Of a stretch of 64,000 nucleotides of DNA, positions 43,515 through 52,999 are shown piece by piece. This DNA is from Microvirga sp. VF16 (GTDB lineage Bacteria; Pseudomonadota; Alphaproteobacteria; Rhizobiales; Beijerinckiaceae): the NCBI RefSeq assembly GCF_016864375.1, contig NZ_CP069354.1, positions 4,065,501-4,129,500 on the forward strand. Reading direction: 5' to 3'. The notes beneath the pieces were generated by a model. That model did not search any database and was not told the origin of the DNA. It saw only the letters and a list, made by a program, of their open reading frames with translations. Both the position numbers and the translations under genes were made by a program. The first letter of the stretch is position 1, and each line of letters begins with the position of its first letter.

Positions 43515-43850
43515 ATGCGCTACCATGAACTCAACGACCATCCCGCCAGACGTGACAACCAGCACTGCATCGCAAGGCTCTCCGTCTACACAGCGGAGTG
43601 GGCCGACCTGCGGGCAATATGTGAGCAACACGGCCCGATCCAGATTATCGGTGTCGAGCGGGTGCCCATCATCCCTGTCTTCGAGATCGAAGTCCTCTGC
43701 CAGGATGCCCAAACCGCCCGCGCCCTGGACGCTGCCTGGATGGCCTACGCCGAGACGAGCCCGCACCGCCCGCGTTCGATGGAAGAGGCGCTGATTTGGG
43801 GAGAGCGATTCAATCCTTACCCGAAAATTCCGCGCGATTGGACATTCTGA
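43515..43850 (+). CDS. Hypothetical protein
   Basis: A 111-residue protein with a ferredoxin-like alternation of strands and helices (CIARLSVYTAEWADLRAICE, IIPVFEIEVLCQDAQTARAL). GGAG stands 7 bp before ATG 43515. No family recognised. It converges with solA. Confidence 0.6.
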   Translation: MRYHELNDHPARRDNQHCIARLSVYTAEWADLRAICEQHGPIQIIGVERVPIIPVFEIEVLCQDAQTARALDAAWMAYAETSPHRPRSMEEALIWGERFNPYPKIPRDWTF

Positions 43851-43912
43851 TCGAATGTCGAAACCAATCTGCGGGAAGCTGAGACGGCAGCGGCTCTTGG
43901 TAGTCGTGCCAA

Positions 43913-45055
43913 TCAGGTAGGTTGGGGCCGGTCAAATCGGCTGATCTTGAACAGCGACAGATCAAGCTGGCTCGTCCCCTTAGTGGCGAGGTCCGCCAGC
44001 ATCTCGCCAATCACACTGGCGAACTTGAAGCCATGCCCGGAGCACGGTGAGGCAACCACAACCTCCGGAGCATCTGGAAGGGCGTCGATCACAAAATGCT
44101 CGTCCGGAGTGTTGGTGAACAAGCAGGCCGCAAGCCGTAGCGTCGGTCCATCGGCGTCAGGGAACATGTGTCGGATGCCCTTGCGAAGGGCTTCCTCATC
44201 GGCAGGCGTCGGCTCGCGGGAAAGCTCGTCGGCGTGGCCGGTCTCATGGAAGTGATGGTACAGCCCAATCTTGAAGCCGGGGATGCCCCAGGTCGGGAAC
44301 TGATAGAAATGACCCACCTCGCTCAGGATGTTCGAGACCGGAAACACCTCTGGTCTGAAAAGGTCTGGCTTCTGCGGCAGGAACCAGCCCAGCACTTGGC
44401 GTTCCGGTACGGCTTTGGCCTTGAGTGTGGGAATTAGATCGGAAATCCACCCTCCTGCTGACACGATGGCCCTACCAGCTTCATAGCGACCCTGATCGGT
44501 CACGACCACTACCCGCCCCTGGGCAGGCTCAATCGCGAGCACCTTCTCACGCCCATGGATTGCCGCGCCAGCCGCGACGGCGAGGGAGGCATGAGCCAAG
44601 ATAGCGCGTTCTGACGCAACGAAGCCTGCGTCGGGCTGGTAAACGACGGCATACTGATCGGGAAGCCTGTAGCCGGGGAAGCGCTGTGTTGTCTCACGAG
44701 CCGTGAGCACTTCATGAGGGAGGTCATGTTCCCGGCAGGCCGCTAAGGCACCCTGGACGATCCGGCTGTCTTCCGCTCCCGCATCAATCCCGCCGGTCAC
44801 GAACAGAAGCTGCTCCTTGGTAAGCTGCTCGGTTTCGCGCCATAGCTCATAGGCCCGCCGCAGAAGCGGCACATAGTTCGGGTGCTCGAAGTATGCGAGG
44901 CGGATAATCCGGTTCAGACCATGGGACGAGCCCATATTGTGGCCGAGATCGAACCGTTCGATCCCGAGCACCTTCTGACCCCGGCGCGCCAAATGCCATA
45001 GGGCGGCAGAGCCCATGCCGCCTACACCAATCACGATGGTGTCGAAACTTTTCAT
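43913..45055 (-). CDS. solA: SolA-type FAD-dependent N-methyl amino acid oxidase
   Basis: A 380-residue monomeric sarcosine-oxidase-family protein: FAD-binding GVGGMGSAALWHLARRG at the N-terminus, then SSHGLNRIIRLAYFEHP as in SolA, and CSGHGFKFA near 345 with the Cys that carries covalent flavin. Family members oxidise N-methyltryptophan or sarcosine with O2, releasing formaldehyde and H2O2. No linked catabolic genes. The start at 45055 agrees with family length. Confidence 0.9.
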   Translation of the reverse strand: MKSFDTIVIGVGGMGSAALWHLARRGQKVLGIERFDLGHNMGSSHGLNRIIRLAYFEHPNYVPLLRRAYELWRETEQLTKEQLLFVTGGIDAGAEDSRIVQGALAACREHDLPHEVLTARETTQRFPGYRLPDQYAVVYQPDAGFVASERAILAHASLAVAAGAAIHGREKVLAIEPAQGRVVVVTDQGRYEAGRAIVSAGGWISDLIPTLKAKAVPERQVLGWFLPQKPDLFRPEVFPVSNILSEVGHFYQFPTWGIPGFKIGLYHHFHETGHADELSREPTPADEEALRKGIRHMFPDADGPTLRLAACLFTNTPDEHFVIDALPDAPEVVVASPCSGHGFKFASVIGEMLADLATKGTSQLDLSLFKISRFDRPQPT

Positions 45056-45231
45056 CCTGAAGTGACCCCGTTCGCGACTACCCTGGTTCTGTGTGGGTGA
45101 GTTTATCTGCTCGTAGCCCCGGCGCAACGATCCTGCACGATTGGGTTATCCGTGTCATGATAGATGACCCATGGGGCTGGTCCGACGTTCGAGGCCAGCA
45201 GGCGTGACGCAAAAAGGTGCAAGGGTCTGAC

Positions 45232-45756
45232 ATGACGAAAGTCTCCCGCTCTAGGTCTGTGCCGAAAGCCATGCAGGTGACCTATGACACCATCACCGCT
45301 CTGACGAACGCGTTCTGCCGAGACCGCCTGAATGACGACTACCTTGAACTGGCACAGGACATGGCGGCAGCACTATGCCGGAAGCGCCCCAGTCCAGTTA
45401 CCTCTGGCCAGCCGCGTACCTGGGCCTGTGGGATCATCTATACGCTGGGTCAGATCAACTTTCTCTCGGACAAGTCGTTCGAACCCTATATGCCTATGGC
45501 GGATGTCTGCGCCGGGTTCGGGGTTGGCCAAAGTACGGCGAGCGCCAAGGCGCAGGTGATCTCGCGAGCGCTTGATGCCCACCGGCTGAACCCGAAATGG
45601 TCGTTACCGAGCCTCCTGGAACAGAACCCGCTAATCTGGATGGCCGAGGTGAATGGTCTGCTGGTGGACCTTCGTGACATGCCGCGAGAGGTTCAGGAGA
45701 TTGCCTTTGAGAAGGGTATGATCCCCTATATTCCCGCAGATCGGGAACAAGGTTAG
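45232..45756 (+). CDS. DUF6398 domain protein
   Basis: A 174-residue soluble helical protein (LAQDMAAALCRKRPSPVTSG, WACGIIYTLGQINFLSD, LLEQNPLIWMAEVNGLLVDL), matching the DUF6398 pattern. Function unknown; such domains often occur beside SEC-C or pRiA4-type proteins. A GTG upstream (45217) is less likely than ATG 45232. Confidence 0.7.
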   Translation: MTKVSRSRSVPKAMQVTYDTITALTNAFCRDRLNDDYLELAQDMAAALCRKRPSPVTSGQPRTWACGIIYTLGQINFLSDKSFEPYMPMADVCAGFGVGQSTASAKAQVISRALDAHRLNPKWSLPSLLEQNPLIWMAEVNGLLVDLRDMPREVQEIAFEKGMIPYIPADREQG

Positions 45757-45794
45757 ATTGTTGCTCAAAACCCATTGATTTGTGGCGCGACCGA

Positions 45795-46121
45795 ATGACC
45801 GATCTCCATCAACAGATTGCTGATCTCGAAGCTGACATCGACGCCCTGTCTGATGTGGCGGAGCGATGCCGAAAGAGCATGATCGTTGCGAAGGTAGCAA
45901 TCGTCGGCGGTTTCCTGGTGTTCGGAGCGACGCTTTTCGGAATGATCTGGTCTGACCCGGTTGCCCTCCTGGTTGGGATTGCCGCCACACTCGTCGGAAT
46001 AGTCTTTTACGGATCGAGCAGGAGCACACGCGAGCAGATCGCAGGGAAAATCAAGCTGTGTGAAGCCCGTCGAGCCGAAATGATAGATGGAATGAGCCTC
46101 CGGGCGATGGAGCCACACTAG
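45795..46121 (+). CDS. Membrane protein with two helices and coiled-coil head
   Basis: A 108-residue protein: N-terminal coiled coil (LHQQIADLEADIDALSDVAE), two adjacent membrane helices at about 35-80 (VAIVGGFLVFGATLFGMIW, ALLVGIAATLVGIVFYG) and a helical tail. Function unknown. Confidence 0.55.
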   Translation: MTDLHQQIADLEADIDALSDVAERCRKSMIVAKVAIVGGFLVFGATLFGMIWSDPVALLVGIAATLVGIVFYGSSRSTREQIAGKIKLCEARRAEMIDGMSLRAMEPH

Positions 46122-46282
46122 ATGGTAGGGCCGGATCGAATCCGTGCCCTCACCTTATCGAGCGGATGATGAACAGGTCTCATCACAAGCTGCACCGCCC
46201 GCAAGGCACCGGAATCGACCGGCTTCCAACATTCCTTTCGCATCAGGTTTGATCGAGAGCCGCGATTGATTAGGGGGCCGAT

Positions 46283-46558
46283 GTGACGGTTGGCAGTTTT
46301 CGTGACCTGTTTGGGCTTCTGGCCATTGTGTTTGGATGGCTGGCGATTCTTCCGCTCGGAGGCGGCTGGTATGCCCGCAACAGGTTCCGAGCCCTGCTAA
46401 AAGCCCCGCTTACGGAGGAGGTCGAGCATCTGACCCATGTCTGGGAGAAGCGGGTCTCCCGTTGGACAGCCATAGGGTTGTCCATGTCCGGATTGTCGAT
46501 CCTCTGTTTCCTTGCATGGTTGGTCTCTGGGGTCACCAATGGAGTGCATCCGAGTTAG
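46283..46558 (+). CDS. Small two-helix membrane protein
   Basis: A 91-residue protein with membrane helices at about 10-28 and 65-85, and a charged linker (EEVEHLTHVWEKRVSRW). It begins at GTG 46283 with GGGGG upstream. Function unknown. Confidence 0.5.
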   Translation: MTVGSFRDLFGLLAIVFGWLAILPLGGGWYARNRFRALLKAPLTEEVEHLTHVWEKRVSRWTAIGLSMSGLSILCFLAWLVSGVTNGVHPS

Positions 46559-46762
46559 TAAGCTCAGGTGACGCTGCGGCATTCGACTAGCGAGGCAACC
46601 TGGGAACGGAGCGCTGAATTCCGCACTGATGTCTGGAGGCGTGCGAGCGAAGTTGATCCGTGAGTTTCATTGTGAATCCCAACTTCGGGCTTATTATTGA
46701 GGTGGCAGACCTAAGTGAGGTCGTGTGATGACCACTCGCACCAACGGAGTCCTCGAACGCCT

Positions 46763-47395
46763 ATGCAGCATGTTGTCCTTCTCGGCGATTCTGTTCTGGA
46801 TAATGCTGCCTACGTTCCAGGCCACCCAGCCGTGATCCAGCAAGTCCGGGCGAAGCTACCGCCAGACTGACGCGCCACATTATGCGCCGTGGATGGGGCC
46901 GTTACCCGCGATGTCGAGCGCCAGCTTCGATCCCTTCCAACTGATGCCAGCCACATCGTTGTGAGCGTCGGAGGCAATGATGCCTTGGGCGCAGCACATG
47001 TATTGTTCGAGAACGTCCGATCCGTTGCGGTGGCCCTCGTGAAACTCTCTGCCATTAGAGAGCAGTTCGCCAGGGACTACCGGCGAATGCTCGACACCAT
47101 CACGGCACGGAAGCTCCCGGTCGCGATCTGTACGATCTATGACGGGTGTGCCGATGACGAGATACAACAGCGGATCAATACAACGGCACTCACCATTTTC
47201 AACGATGTCATTACGCGGGAGGCATTCCGGCGCGGTCTGATGCTGATCGACCTTCGCCTGATCTGCAATGAGCCGGGAGACTATGCGAATCCAATCGAGC
47301 CATCTGCGCAGGGCGGTAACAAGATCGCTGCGGTAATCGCAAATATGGTGACAGGGAGCAGCACCATGTTGAGGTCGCAGGTCTATATAGACTAA
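46763..47395 (+). pseudogene. SGNH/GDSL hydrolase interrupted by an in-frame TGA
   Basis: ATG 46763 opens MQHVVLLGDSVLDNAAYV, the block-I GDS motif with the catalytic Ser. The frame runs to TGA at 46868-46870, then continues without a frame change as RATLCAVDGAVTRDV and VVSVGGNDALG (block III) to 47395. TGG to TGA is the simplest event, because Trp fits that position. The tail lacks a clear DxxH. The protein would be about 210 residues. It is inactive unless read through. Confidence 0.75.
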
Positions 47396-47418
47396 CGGCT
47401 GCGAGGTATTGACATACC

Positions 47419-47811
47419 ATGGCCCAAGAAGCCCGTCGCCGCCCTTCGTGGAAGCACGACCGTCGCAATGCCTGTATATCCAGACTCCACGTTGACCCGG
47501 TATTCGCAGCTATGCTCATCGAGGCTGCTCAGGGGGTGACCGTGCAGATGCCCGAACTAACTACTGGAGATGAGATTCTCGAATGGCTCTCGCTCTCTTG
47601 GAATGAAGCGATCCGCCGAGACCATTCCTTTGCGCAACGGCATCTACACCGGCCAGTCACCTTAAAGTCATCAGTTTCTGGGTGTCCCGCAGGGACGGCA
47701 GGCACTGTGGTCAACGTCCGGGTCAAGCCGCTTCCGACCTTTGTGGTCGAGACCCCAGGCGGTCATCTTCTCATAGTAGGGATTACCGATCTGTCGTTCA
47801 ATCCGCTCTAA
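47419..47811 (+). CDS. Hypothetical protein
   Basis: A 130-residue protein with no recognised domain. The C-terminal half has beta strands (TAGTVVNVRVKPLPTFVVET, GGHLLIVGITDLSF). Possibly co-transcribed with the broken SGNH gene. Confidence 0.5.
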   Translation: MAQEARRRPSWKHDRRNACISRLHVDPVFAAMLIEAAQGVTVQMPELTTGDEILEWLSLSWNEAIRRDHSFAQRHLHRPVTLKSSVSGCPAGTAGTVVNVRVKPLPTFVVETPGGHLLIVGITDLSFNPL

Positions 47812-47866
47812 TAAATCCCCTGAAATCGGCCAGAAGCATTAGCGGCTGACGAGAGACAAGCCCAGA

Positions 47867-48709
47867 ATGTGGATCACGTTTGGAGTCATCGGAGGCGTTA
47901 TTGCAGTGCTCCTGAGCCTCCTGTTCCGCCATGTTGGGTTTGTATTATTCGCTCTGTTGGCATGGTGGCTGTACGGCTGGCTCACAACCGACCCGATCCG
48001 CGAACAGCATGAGATCGAATTGCGCCGTGACGAGTACGAGCGGATCAAGGATCAGAAGCGTAGGATCACCGCCTCCCAAGTTCAGGTCAGATTCGAGAAG
48101 TATGAAGTTCGAGAAGTCACAGCGACGATCTCTAATGGCTCGGTAGCGCGTATCTCCAATGTAGCTTTTAAATGTACCTACGCTCGTCCAGACGAGAATG
48201 AACCCTGGAGACTCACTACACCTGTGGGGACAACCAGCGTCATTCATCCGGGAGAGAGCAAGCGGCTCTCATTCTGGCTCCGCGATGCAGCATCAGATGC
48301 GATCCCCTCGACTTTCGAATGCGAACCAAGTGTGCGGATGAATCAGGCTGACCTCATGAGGAGCGGCCTTGTGCATCCCAAGACCCCAGACGATCTGCTA
48401 CTCGCGCGAAGCGCCATCCAAGTGGAAACTCGCCTCGGTCAGATCAGGCGCGAATATGCGCCGATCCTGGCCCGAGGTTCGATCACCAACAACAGCAATG
48501 CGGACATCGGCTATTTGAGCCTGTCGTGTTCGGCTCTCATGAATGAACTGGGTCGCGTGGAGACCATCTATGGCGGCACCGCCATCCATGTGGCTCCTGG
48601 AGAAACCAAGTCCTTCGATTTCCCTGTCGGTAAGATGCACGTCGAGAACCCAATGTTCGGCATTCGGGATGTCTCTTGCGGGGTCCTGAAAGTTCACGAC
48701 AGTCGTTAA
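47867..48709 (+). CDS. Membrane-anchored protein with repeated beta domains
   Basis: A 280-residue protein: two N-terminal membrane helices (residues 1-40), a charged coil (IELRRDEYERIKDQKRRI) and two beta domains that recall FxLYD-type extracellular folds (ATISNGSVARISNVAFKCTY; ARGSITNNSNADIGYLSLSC). Function unknown. It might sense envelope signals. Confidence 0.6.
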   Translation: MWITFGVIGGVIAVLLSLLFRHVGFVLFALLAWWLYGWLTTDPIREQHEIELRRDEYERIKDQKRRITASQVQVRFEKYEVREVTATISNGSVARISNVAFKCTYARPDENEPWRLTTPVGTTSVIHPGESKRLSFWLRDAASDAIPSTFECEPSVRMNQADLMRSGLVHPKTPDDLLLARSAIQVETRLGQIRREYAPILARGSITNNSNADIGYLSLSCSALMNELGRVETIYGGTAIHVAPGETKSFDFPVGKMHVENPMFGIRDVSCGVLKVHDSR

Positions 48710-48932
48710 TCCGTGCCGAGTTGCGGCTGAGAATGAGAGGCGATCCTGGGAGGAAGATTTGGCTATTCTCCTTCTGACCAGGGCTGGCATATCCGCTGGA
48801 AGCGGTTACCGCCATCTTCCGCTCTAGGGAAGCTGCGATTTCGATAGGATCAATGATCGTTCCATCACAACTCGACGAGTGCCCTGGATTTTACCAGGAC
48901 ACTCTCATTTCATCCTTGATCACAGTCCTTGA

Positions 48933-49256
48933 TCAGCGACTGCTATTTTGACCCTTGCACGCGACGGCGCTCTGGAACTTTTCCATGTCTCCTTGTGTAC
49001 CGAACACACATAGGACGGTTAGCCCGTCATGACCGGTTGGGTGAGGAATGCTGGAGTACAGCCCGCGCAGGTCGATACCGAGGCGGTCAGCCATAGCATA
49101 CAGATTTAGAACCTCAATCTCTTCGGCGAGTTTGCTGCCCCGTATGTGACGAGCTTCGGAGAGCCCCTCGTCCATGAGAGCTTTCCAGATGCGCATTTGG
49201 GTGTCGCAGATAAGCGCATGAGGGATGACGTGAACACAGGAAGCCTCAGAGTGCAT
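48933..49256 (-). CDS. Hypothetical protein, third in operon
   Basis: A 107-residue protein (AEEIEVLNLYAMADRLGIDL) whose ATG lies inside the end of 49246-49500 (11-bp overlap), so translation is coupled. No family recognised. Confidence 0.55.
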   Translation of the reverse strand: MHSEASCVHVIPHALICDTQMRIWKALMDEGLSEARHIRGSKLAEEIEVLNLYAMADRLGIDLRGLYSSIPHPTGHDGLTVLCVFGTQGDMEKFQSAVACKGQNSSR

Positions 49257-49500
49257 AGTCGCTCTCCGGGCAAGCTTTGGCGAGACCGAGGTCATCGCTG
49301 AGTGCCTGCGCAAACTTACCCAGGTCGTCCTCGCTGTCGAGGCCGAGCGTAATGGTTGTGCCATCAGCTTGCCACATCCAGAGGCCGCCATAGGCTCCCA
49401 AGGTCCGGGTCGCAGCGATTGTCACGCCGCGGATTACGTTCAGTGCGGTCTCTACGTCGGAGTCGCTCAGATCAATTTGGTGTTGGTGCGGATAATTCAA
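49246..49500 (-). CDS. Hypothetical protein, second in operon
   Basis: An 84-residue protein (DVETALNVIRGVTIAATRTL, GGLWMWQADGTTITLGL). It lies 24 bp after the gene at 49525. No family recognised. Confidence 0.55.
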   Translation of the reverse strand: MNYPHQHQIDLSDSDVETALNVIRGVTIAATRTLGAYGGLWMWQADGTTITLGLDSEDDLGKFAQALSDDLGLAKACPESDYAL

Positions 49501-49524
49501 TTTAGTAGCCTCTTGTATTCGGCC

Positions 49525-49959
49525 TCACATTGACGCTGCTGGTTGTACGGCTGAAACGCGGTCTAGGAACATCCGCCTCGCTTCGTCTGGGTTTTCAATC
49601 CCGCTGGAACGGACACCCTGTTCCAGTAAGTCTCCGTGGTGGTCTGTGATGACCACGTAGCAGCGCACGCCGTAAATTTCTGAGACCATTTTGGCGTTCG
49701 CCGCTGCCATGCGGCGATCACCTGCCTGAAGAGCCTTTATCATGGCACGAATGCGTGCGTGCCCCACATCAAAGCGACCGCCAAACAATGCTATGTCGAG
49801 TGGAAGAGCAGCGGGACCTGCATCAGCCTCGGTGAGGTCTGAGGTGAATGAGACCTCGTAATACGAGAGATTCTCGTTTGGTATCAAGAAACTGGCAGTA
49901 AGGCTGTAAGGCGTCACTAGGACACCAGCATGACCGACAATAGAACTGGTAGTATTCAC
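49525..49959 (-). CDS. Hypothetical protein, first in operon
   Basis: A 144-residue protein with N-terminal strands and a helical middle (HARIRAMIKALQAGDRRMAA, YVVITDHHGDLLEQGV). It heads a three-gene minus-strand unit 49959-48933 with tight spacing. No homologue known to me. Confidence 0.55.
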   Translation of the reverse strand: MNTTSSIVGHAGVLVTPYSLTASFLIPNENLSYYEVSFTSDLTEADAGPAALPLDIALFGGRFDVGHARIRAMIKALQAGDRRMAAANAKMVSEIYGVRCYVVITDHHGDLLEQGVRSSGIENPDEARRMFLDRVSAVQPAASM

Positions 49960-51260
49960 GACTTATTTCACTCCAAATGTAGGCACAATTGTTCGTCCGG
50001 GCACGTGTAGGTGCGTGCCCGTTTGGCTTCCAAGACATGTCTTGAGTCCTGAAATACGCAACCGACATCGAAGTTGCGCAGATCAGATGATGACTTCGTA
50101 GAGGGCAAGTCGAAGGAAGTCAACGCTGTTGTTGGGAGCACCAGCAATATTCGCTATGAAATATCCAGAAGAATAGAATATTCCTGAGCGGAATAATTGA
50201 GTAAACGTAAGCATACGACAAAATGATAAAGACAGTGCGCTTTAGAAGTACGTGAATATGCGCTGAAATGTTCTCGAATATATTACTGATGGTGAGGACA
50301 TCCCCGGAATTCGTGTCTTGTCCTCGGAATAATGCAAACTACAGATCGCGGTCAGTTGATCTGACTTGCTCTTGCTACTGGAGCTAAAAATACCTTTTGC
50401 GGCCATGCTGTGTCGCGTGATGGAGTGAGCCCTATGAGAGATCAGGTGGCACCAGCGTTGATGATTGCAACTTGACGTTTCCTTCCCATTCCCCTGATTC
50501 GGATTACAATCGAGGGCGGCTGCGGGTTGGGCTGGGCGAAGGGCATTCGGCAGCGCTCGTAAGCCGCTTCGGGTGCTTGGCCGGATAAGGACCGAGGTCG
50601 TTTCCGGATCGTCTGTACCTGGGTGATTATCTGGAGTGTAACTCGGCAGCGATAAGCTGTGTGCGGCTCCCTGATCGACCACGTACCAGAGGTGTTCATA
50701 AAGCCCCTCCAGATTTGAGCCTGTATACGCTTTATTCTCCGGTCGTTCTCGGTCGCTGGTTGACTGCGCTCGTAATCATCACAATGCGATTACGACAGTG
50801 ATGGACCAAGGCACACCAGGGTGAGGCGCTGTGGTGGGACGCAAACTCTGGCTGCAAATGCCAGAGGCGCGCATCGGCAAAGCGGCAGGAGTTTGAGAGG
50901 GCATTGCGCGAAAGCACGGAAGACCAGGGAATTCCGCTTGAACCAACTGGTCACACTTCGGCAGCTAACTCTCATTGATCAGAAAAATATTGCAGGCGCG
51001 ATCTGCCAACTCCTAACATCGACTTATTGATCAGCCCTTGGTCGTCCACGAAGACGGACAAGAGCCAGAGGCTGCCAATCTCGGCAGCCCGCGCACGAGC
51101 CTTCATCATACGAATTTAAGCCTGCACGATATGAATAAGACGCTCTGGAGCCACCTCTCCGTCGAGTCCCGAAGACCGGGGTAGGCATCCCTGGTCCTGG
51201 CTTTTCGCCGGGTATTTCGAGACTTTTCATGAATATCTCTTCCGATCACGAGGGCTCAAC
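49960..51260. other. 1.3-kb region without a supported gene
   Basis: It has AT-rich parts, a 14-bp palindrome CAAGACATGTCTTG (50031-50044) and a GGGCACG/CGTGCCC hairpin (49999-50020). Frames of 60-145 codons lack start signals and look non-coding. It may hold recombination or regulatory sites next to the integration module. Confidence 0.5.
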
Positions 51261-51647
51261 ATGGCCCGCGTGAAAGCTCGCAGTCGCGCACTGGAACGCC
51301 CAAACCCGGACCAGTGGCGAGACGATGAATTGATGACGCTGGAGGAGGCTGCCGACGTGTTCACCCCTGGGCTGTTCTCGGCTGCCACCCTCCGGAACGA
51401 GTACTACGCGAAACGTCTGCGGGCCTGGAACAAGGCAGGGCGGATCGTCACTACACCACTTACAATGAAAGAATGGATGGCATGTCCACAGGAAAGCGTA
51501 CTGGTCGCCCCGCGAAAGGCCCGCATCTCGTCATTCGCGATCCCCGCAGCAGGGTTGGTAAGCGCCTCTACTACATCAGGCACGGCAAGCGTGAGTTCAG
51601 CACCGGCTTCGGACTTGACGAAGTTGAAGCTGCTCAAGCGGCGCTGA
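51261..51647 (+). CDS. Excisionase-like DNA-binding protein
   Basis: A 128-residue protein. A winged-helix-like excisionase region covers about 24-75 (MTLEEAADVFTPGLFSAATL, RNEYYAKRLRAWNKAGRIV). The last 58 codons overlap the integrase gene in another frame and are low-complexity. This layout is typical of recombination directionality factors. Confidence 0.65.
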   Translation: MARVKARSRALERPNPDQWRDDELMTLEEAADVFTPGLFSAATLRNEYYAKRLRAWNKAGRIVTTPLTMKEWMACPQESVLVAPRKARISSFAIPAAGLVSASTTSGTASVSSAPASDLTKLKLLKRR

Positions 51648-52798
51648 GCCGCTACATCGAGGAGAATGCAGTCACGCCTTCGACCATCGGGCGGAAGAAG
51701 CTCGACGAAGTTCGCGTCAACGATGTGCTCCTCTATTACCTGGAGGTGAAGCATAAGGAGGTGGAGGCGAAACCGGAGAAGCAGAAGTCGTATGACAATG
51801 CGTACGTGAACGTGAAGCGGCTAATGCAGTGGTGGCACGACAAGTTCGTGTCGGACATCAAGCCCTCGACAGCAGAAGCGTACATGGCGTGGCGGCTCTT
51901 GCAGAGGAACCCGCACGCGAAGACCGAAGCGGCGCTTGCTAAGGTAGTATCCACCGGTACGATTCGGCGCGAGGGGCAGATAATGAACGCGGCCCTGACC
52001 GTGTACGAGGACGAGTTCCTGAAGCCGTACGGGATCGTGGCACCTCGGCTGAAGCTCGCAGATCGCGGGACAAGCCGCCAAAAGTATCTTGAGCGTGGTG
52101 AGGTCGCCCGTATGCTCATGGCCTGTCTCGGCTGGAAATGGGATGCCGAGAAGGGCCAGATGGCCCATGAGATCGGCGGCAGCAAGCACGCCCCCGTGCG
52201 TGTCTTGAAGCGTAACCGTCGTCGTCATACCGCGCGCATTCTCATCATGGGCGTGTACACAGGCACCCGTCATACGGCAATGCTTGAGGCGATGTGGGAG
52301 CCCACTCCGGATGCCCCATATATTGATGTCGAGGCTGGCCTTTTCTACCGGCGCGGCTGGGACGTGCGGGAAACCAAGAAGCGAACCCCGACGTGCAGCA
52401 TCCCGGAGGAGCTTCTGCGCCATCTGCGGCGCTGGCGTCGGCTCGACCATAAGGAGGGCGTCCTGTACGTCATCCACTACCATGGCGAACCGCTGGCGAA
52501 TCGCGTCCGTACGTCCTGGGAGGGGGTCCTCGAAGACGCAGGCATCGAGAAGGACGCAGATGTACACACGCTACGGCACACGTCGGCCACGTGGCTCGTC
52601 CAGGGCATGAAGGGGTCTGGCCTCACCTGGGAAGACATAGCCGAGTACTTGGGCATGACTGTTGAGGTGCTGAAGGAGGTGTACGCCCATCATCACCCGG
52701 ACTATCAGGCGAATATCGGCGAGGGCTTCAAGGCCCACCGGAAGACCGCCACCGAACGCAAACGGTCCCACCTGAAAATGGTGATCTCCCGCGACTAA
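51473..52798 (+). CDS. int: Tyrosine integrase of the tRNA-Pro island
   Basis: A 441-residue integrase: N-terminal arm-binding domain with basic start (GKRTGRPAKGPHL), SAM-like domain at about 90-200, and catalytic domain with Arg in TGTRHTAML, HTLRHTSATWL (HxxR) and Tyr in KEVYAHHHPDY. It lies 201 bp from attR and reads toward it. An ATG at 51482 is an alternative start. It overlaps the excisionase-like gene. Confidence 0.92.
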   Translation: MDGMSTGKRTGRPAKGPHLVIRDPRSRVGKRLYYIRHGKREFSTGFGLDEVEAAQAALSRYIEENAVTPSTIGRKKLDEVRVNDVLLYYLEVKHKEVEAKPEKQKSYDNAYVNVKRLMQWWHDKFVSDIKPSTAEAYMAWRLLQRNPHAKTEAALAKVVSTGTIRREGQIMNAALTVYEDEFLKPYGIVAPRLKLADRGTSRQKYLERGEVARMLMACLGWKWDAEKGQMAHEIGGSKHAPVRVLKRNRRRHTARILIMGVYTGTRHTAMLEAMWEPTPDAPYIDVEAGLFYRRGWDVRETKKRTPTCSIPEELLRHLRRWRRLDHKEGVLYVIHYHGEPLANRVRTSWEGVLEDAGIEKDADVHTLRHTSATWLVQGMKGSGLTWEDIAEYLGMTVEVLKEVYAHHHPDYQANIGEGFKAHRKTATERKRSHLKMVISRD

Positions 52799-52822
52799 CC
52801 GCCCTATCCAGCTATCCCCAAC

Positions 52823-52848
52823 AAGCCGCCTTCGGGCGGCTTTCTTTT
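52823..52848 (+). terminator. Rho-independent terminator after integrase
   Basis: AAGCCGCC-TTCG-GGCGGCTT followed by TCTTTTT. Confidence 0.9.
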
Positions 52849-52899
52849 TGGCCGTTGGTTGGAACGGGGGCAGAACCCGGACGGTGAACAGACAGGGAC

Positions 52900-52920
52900 T
52901 TCCCGAAAAATTCCCGAAAA
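52900..52920. promoter_or_regulatory. Possible integrase arm sites, right end
   Basis: Two TTCCCGAAAA copies at 52900 and 52911, 80 bp inside attR, matching those at 4851 and 4863. Confidence 0.45.
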
Positions 52921-52999
52921 AATGCCGGGAAAATGCCTATTCCAGCGCACTGCTATAGACGCCCACTCCTTGAAATAATTGGTTTTTTCTCTGAATCCC

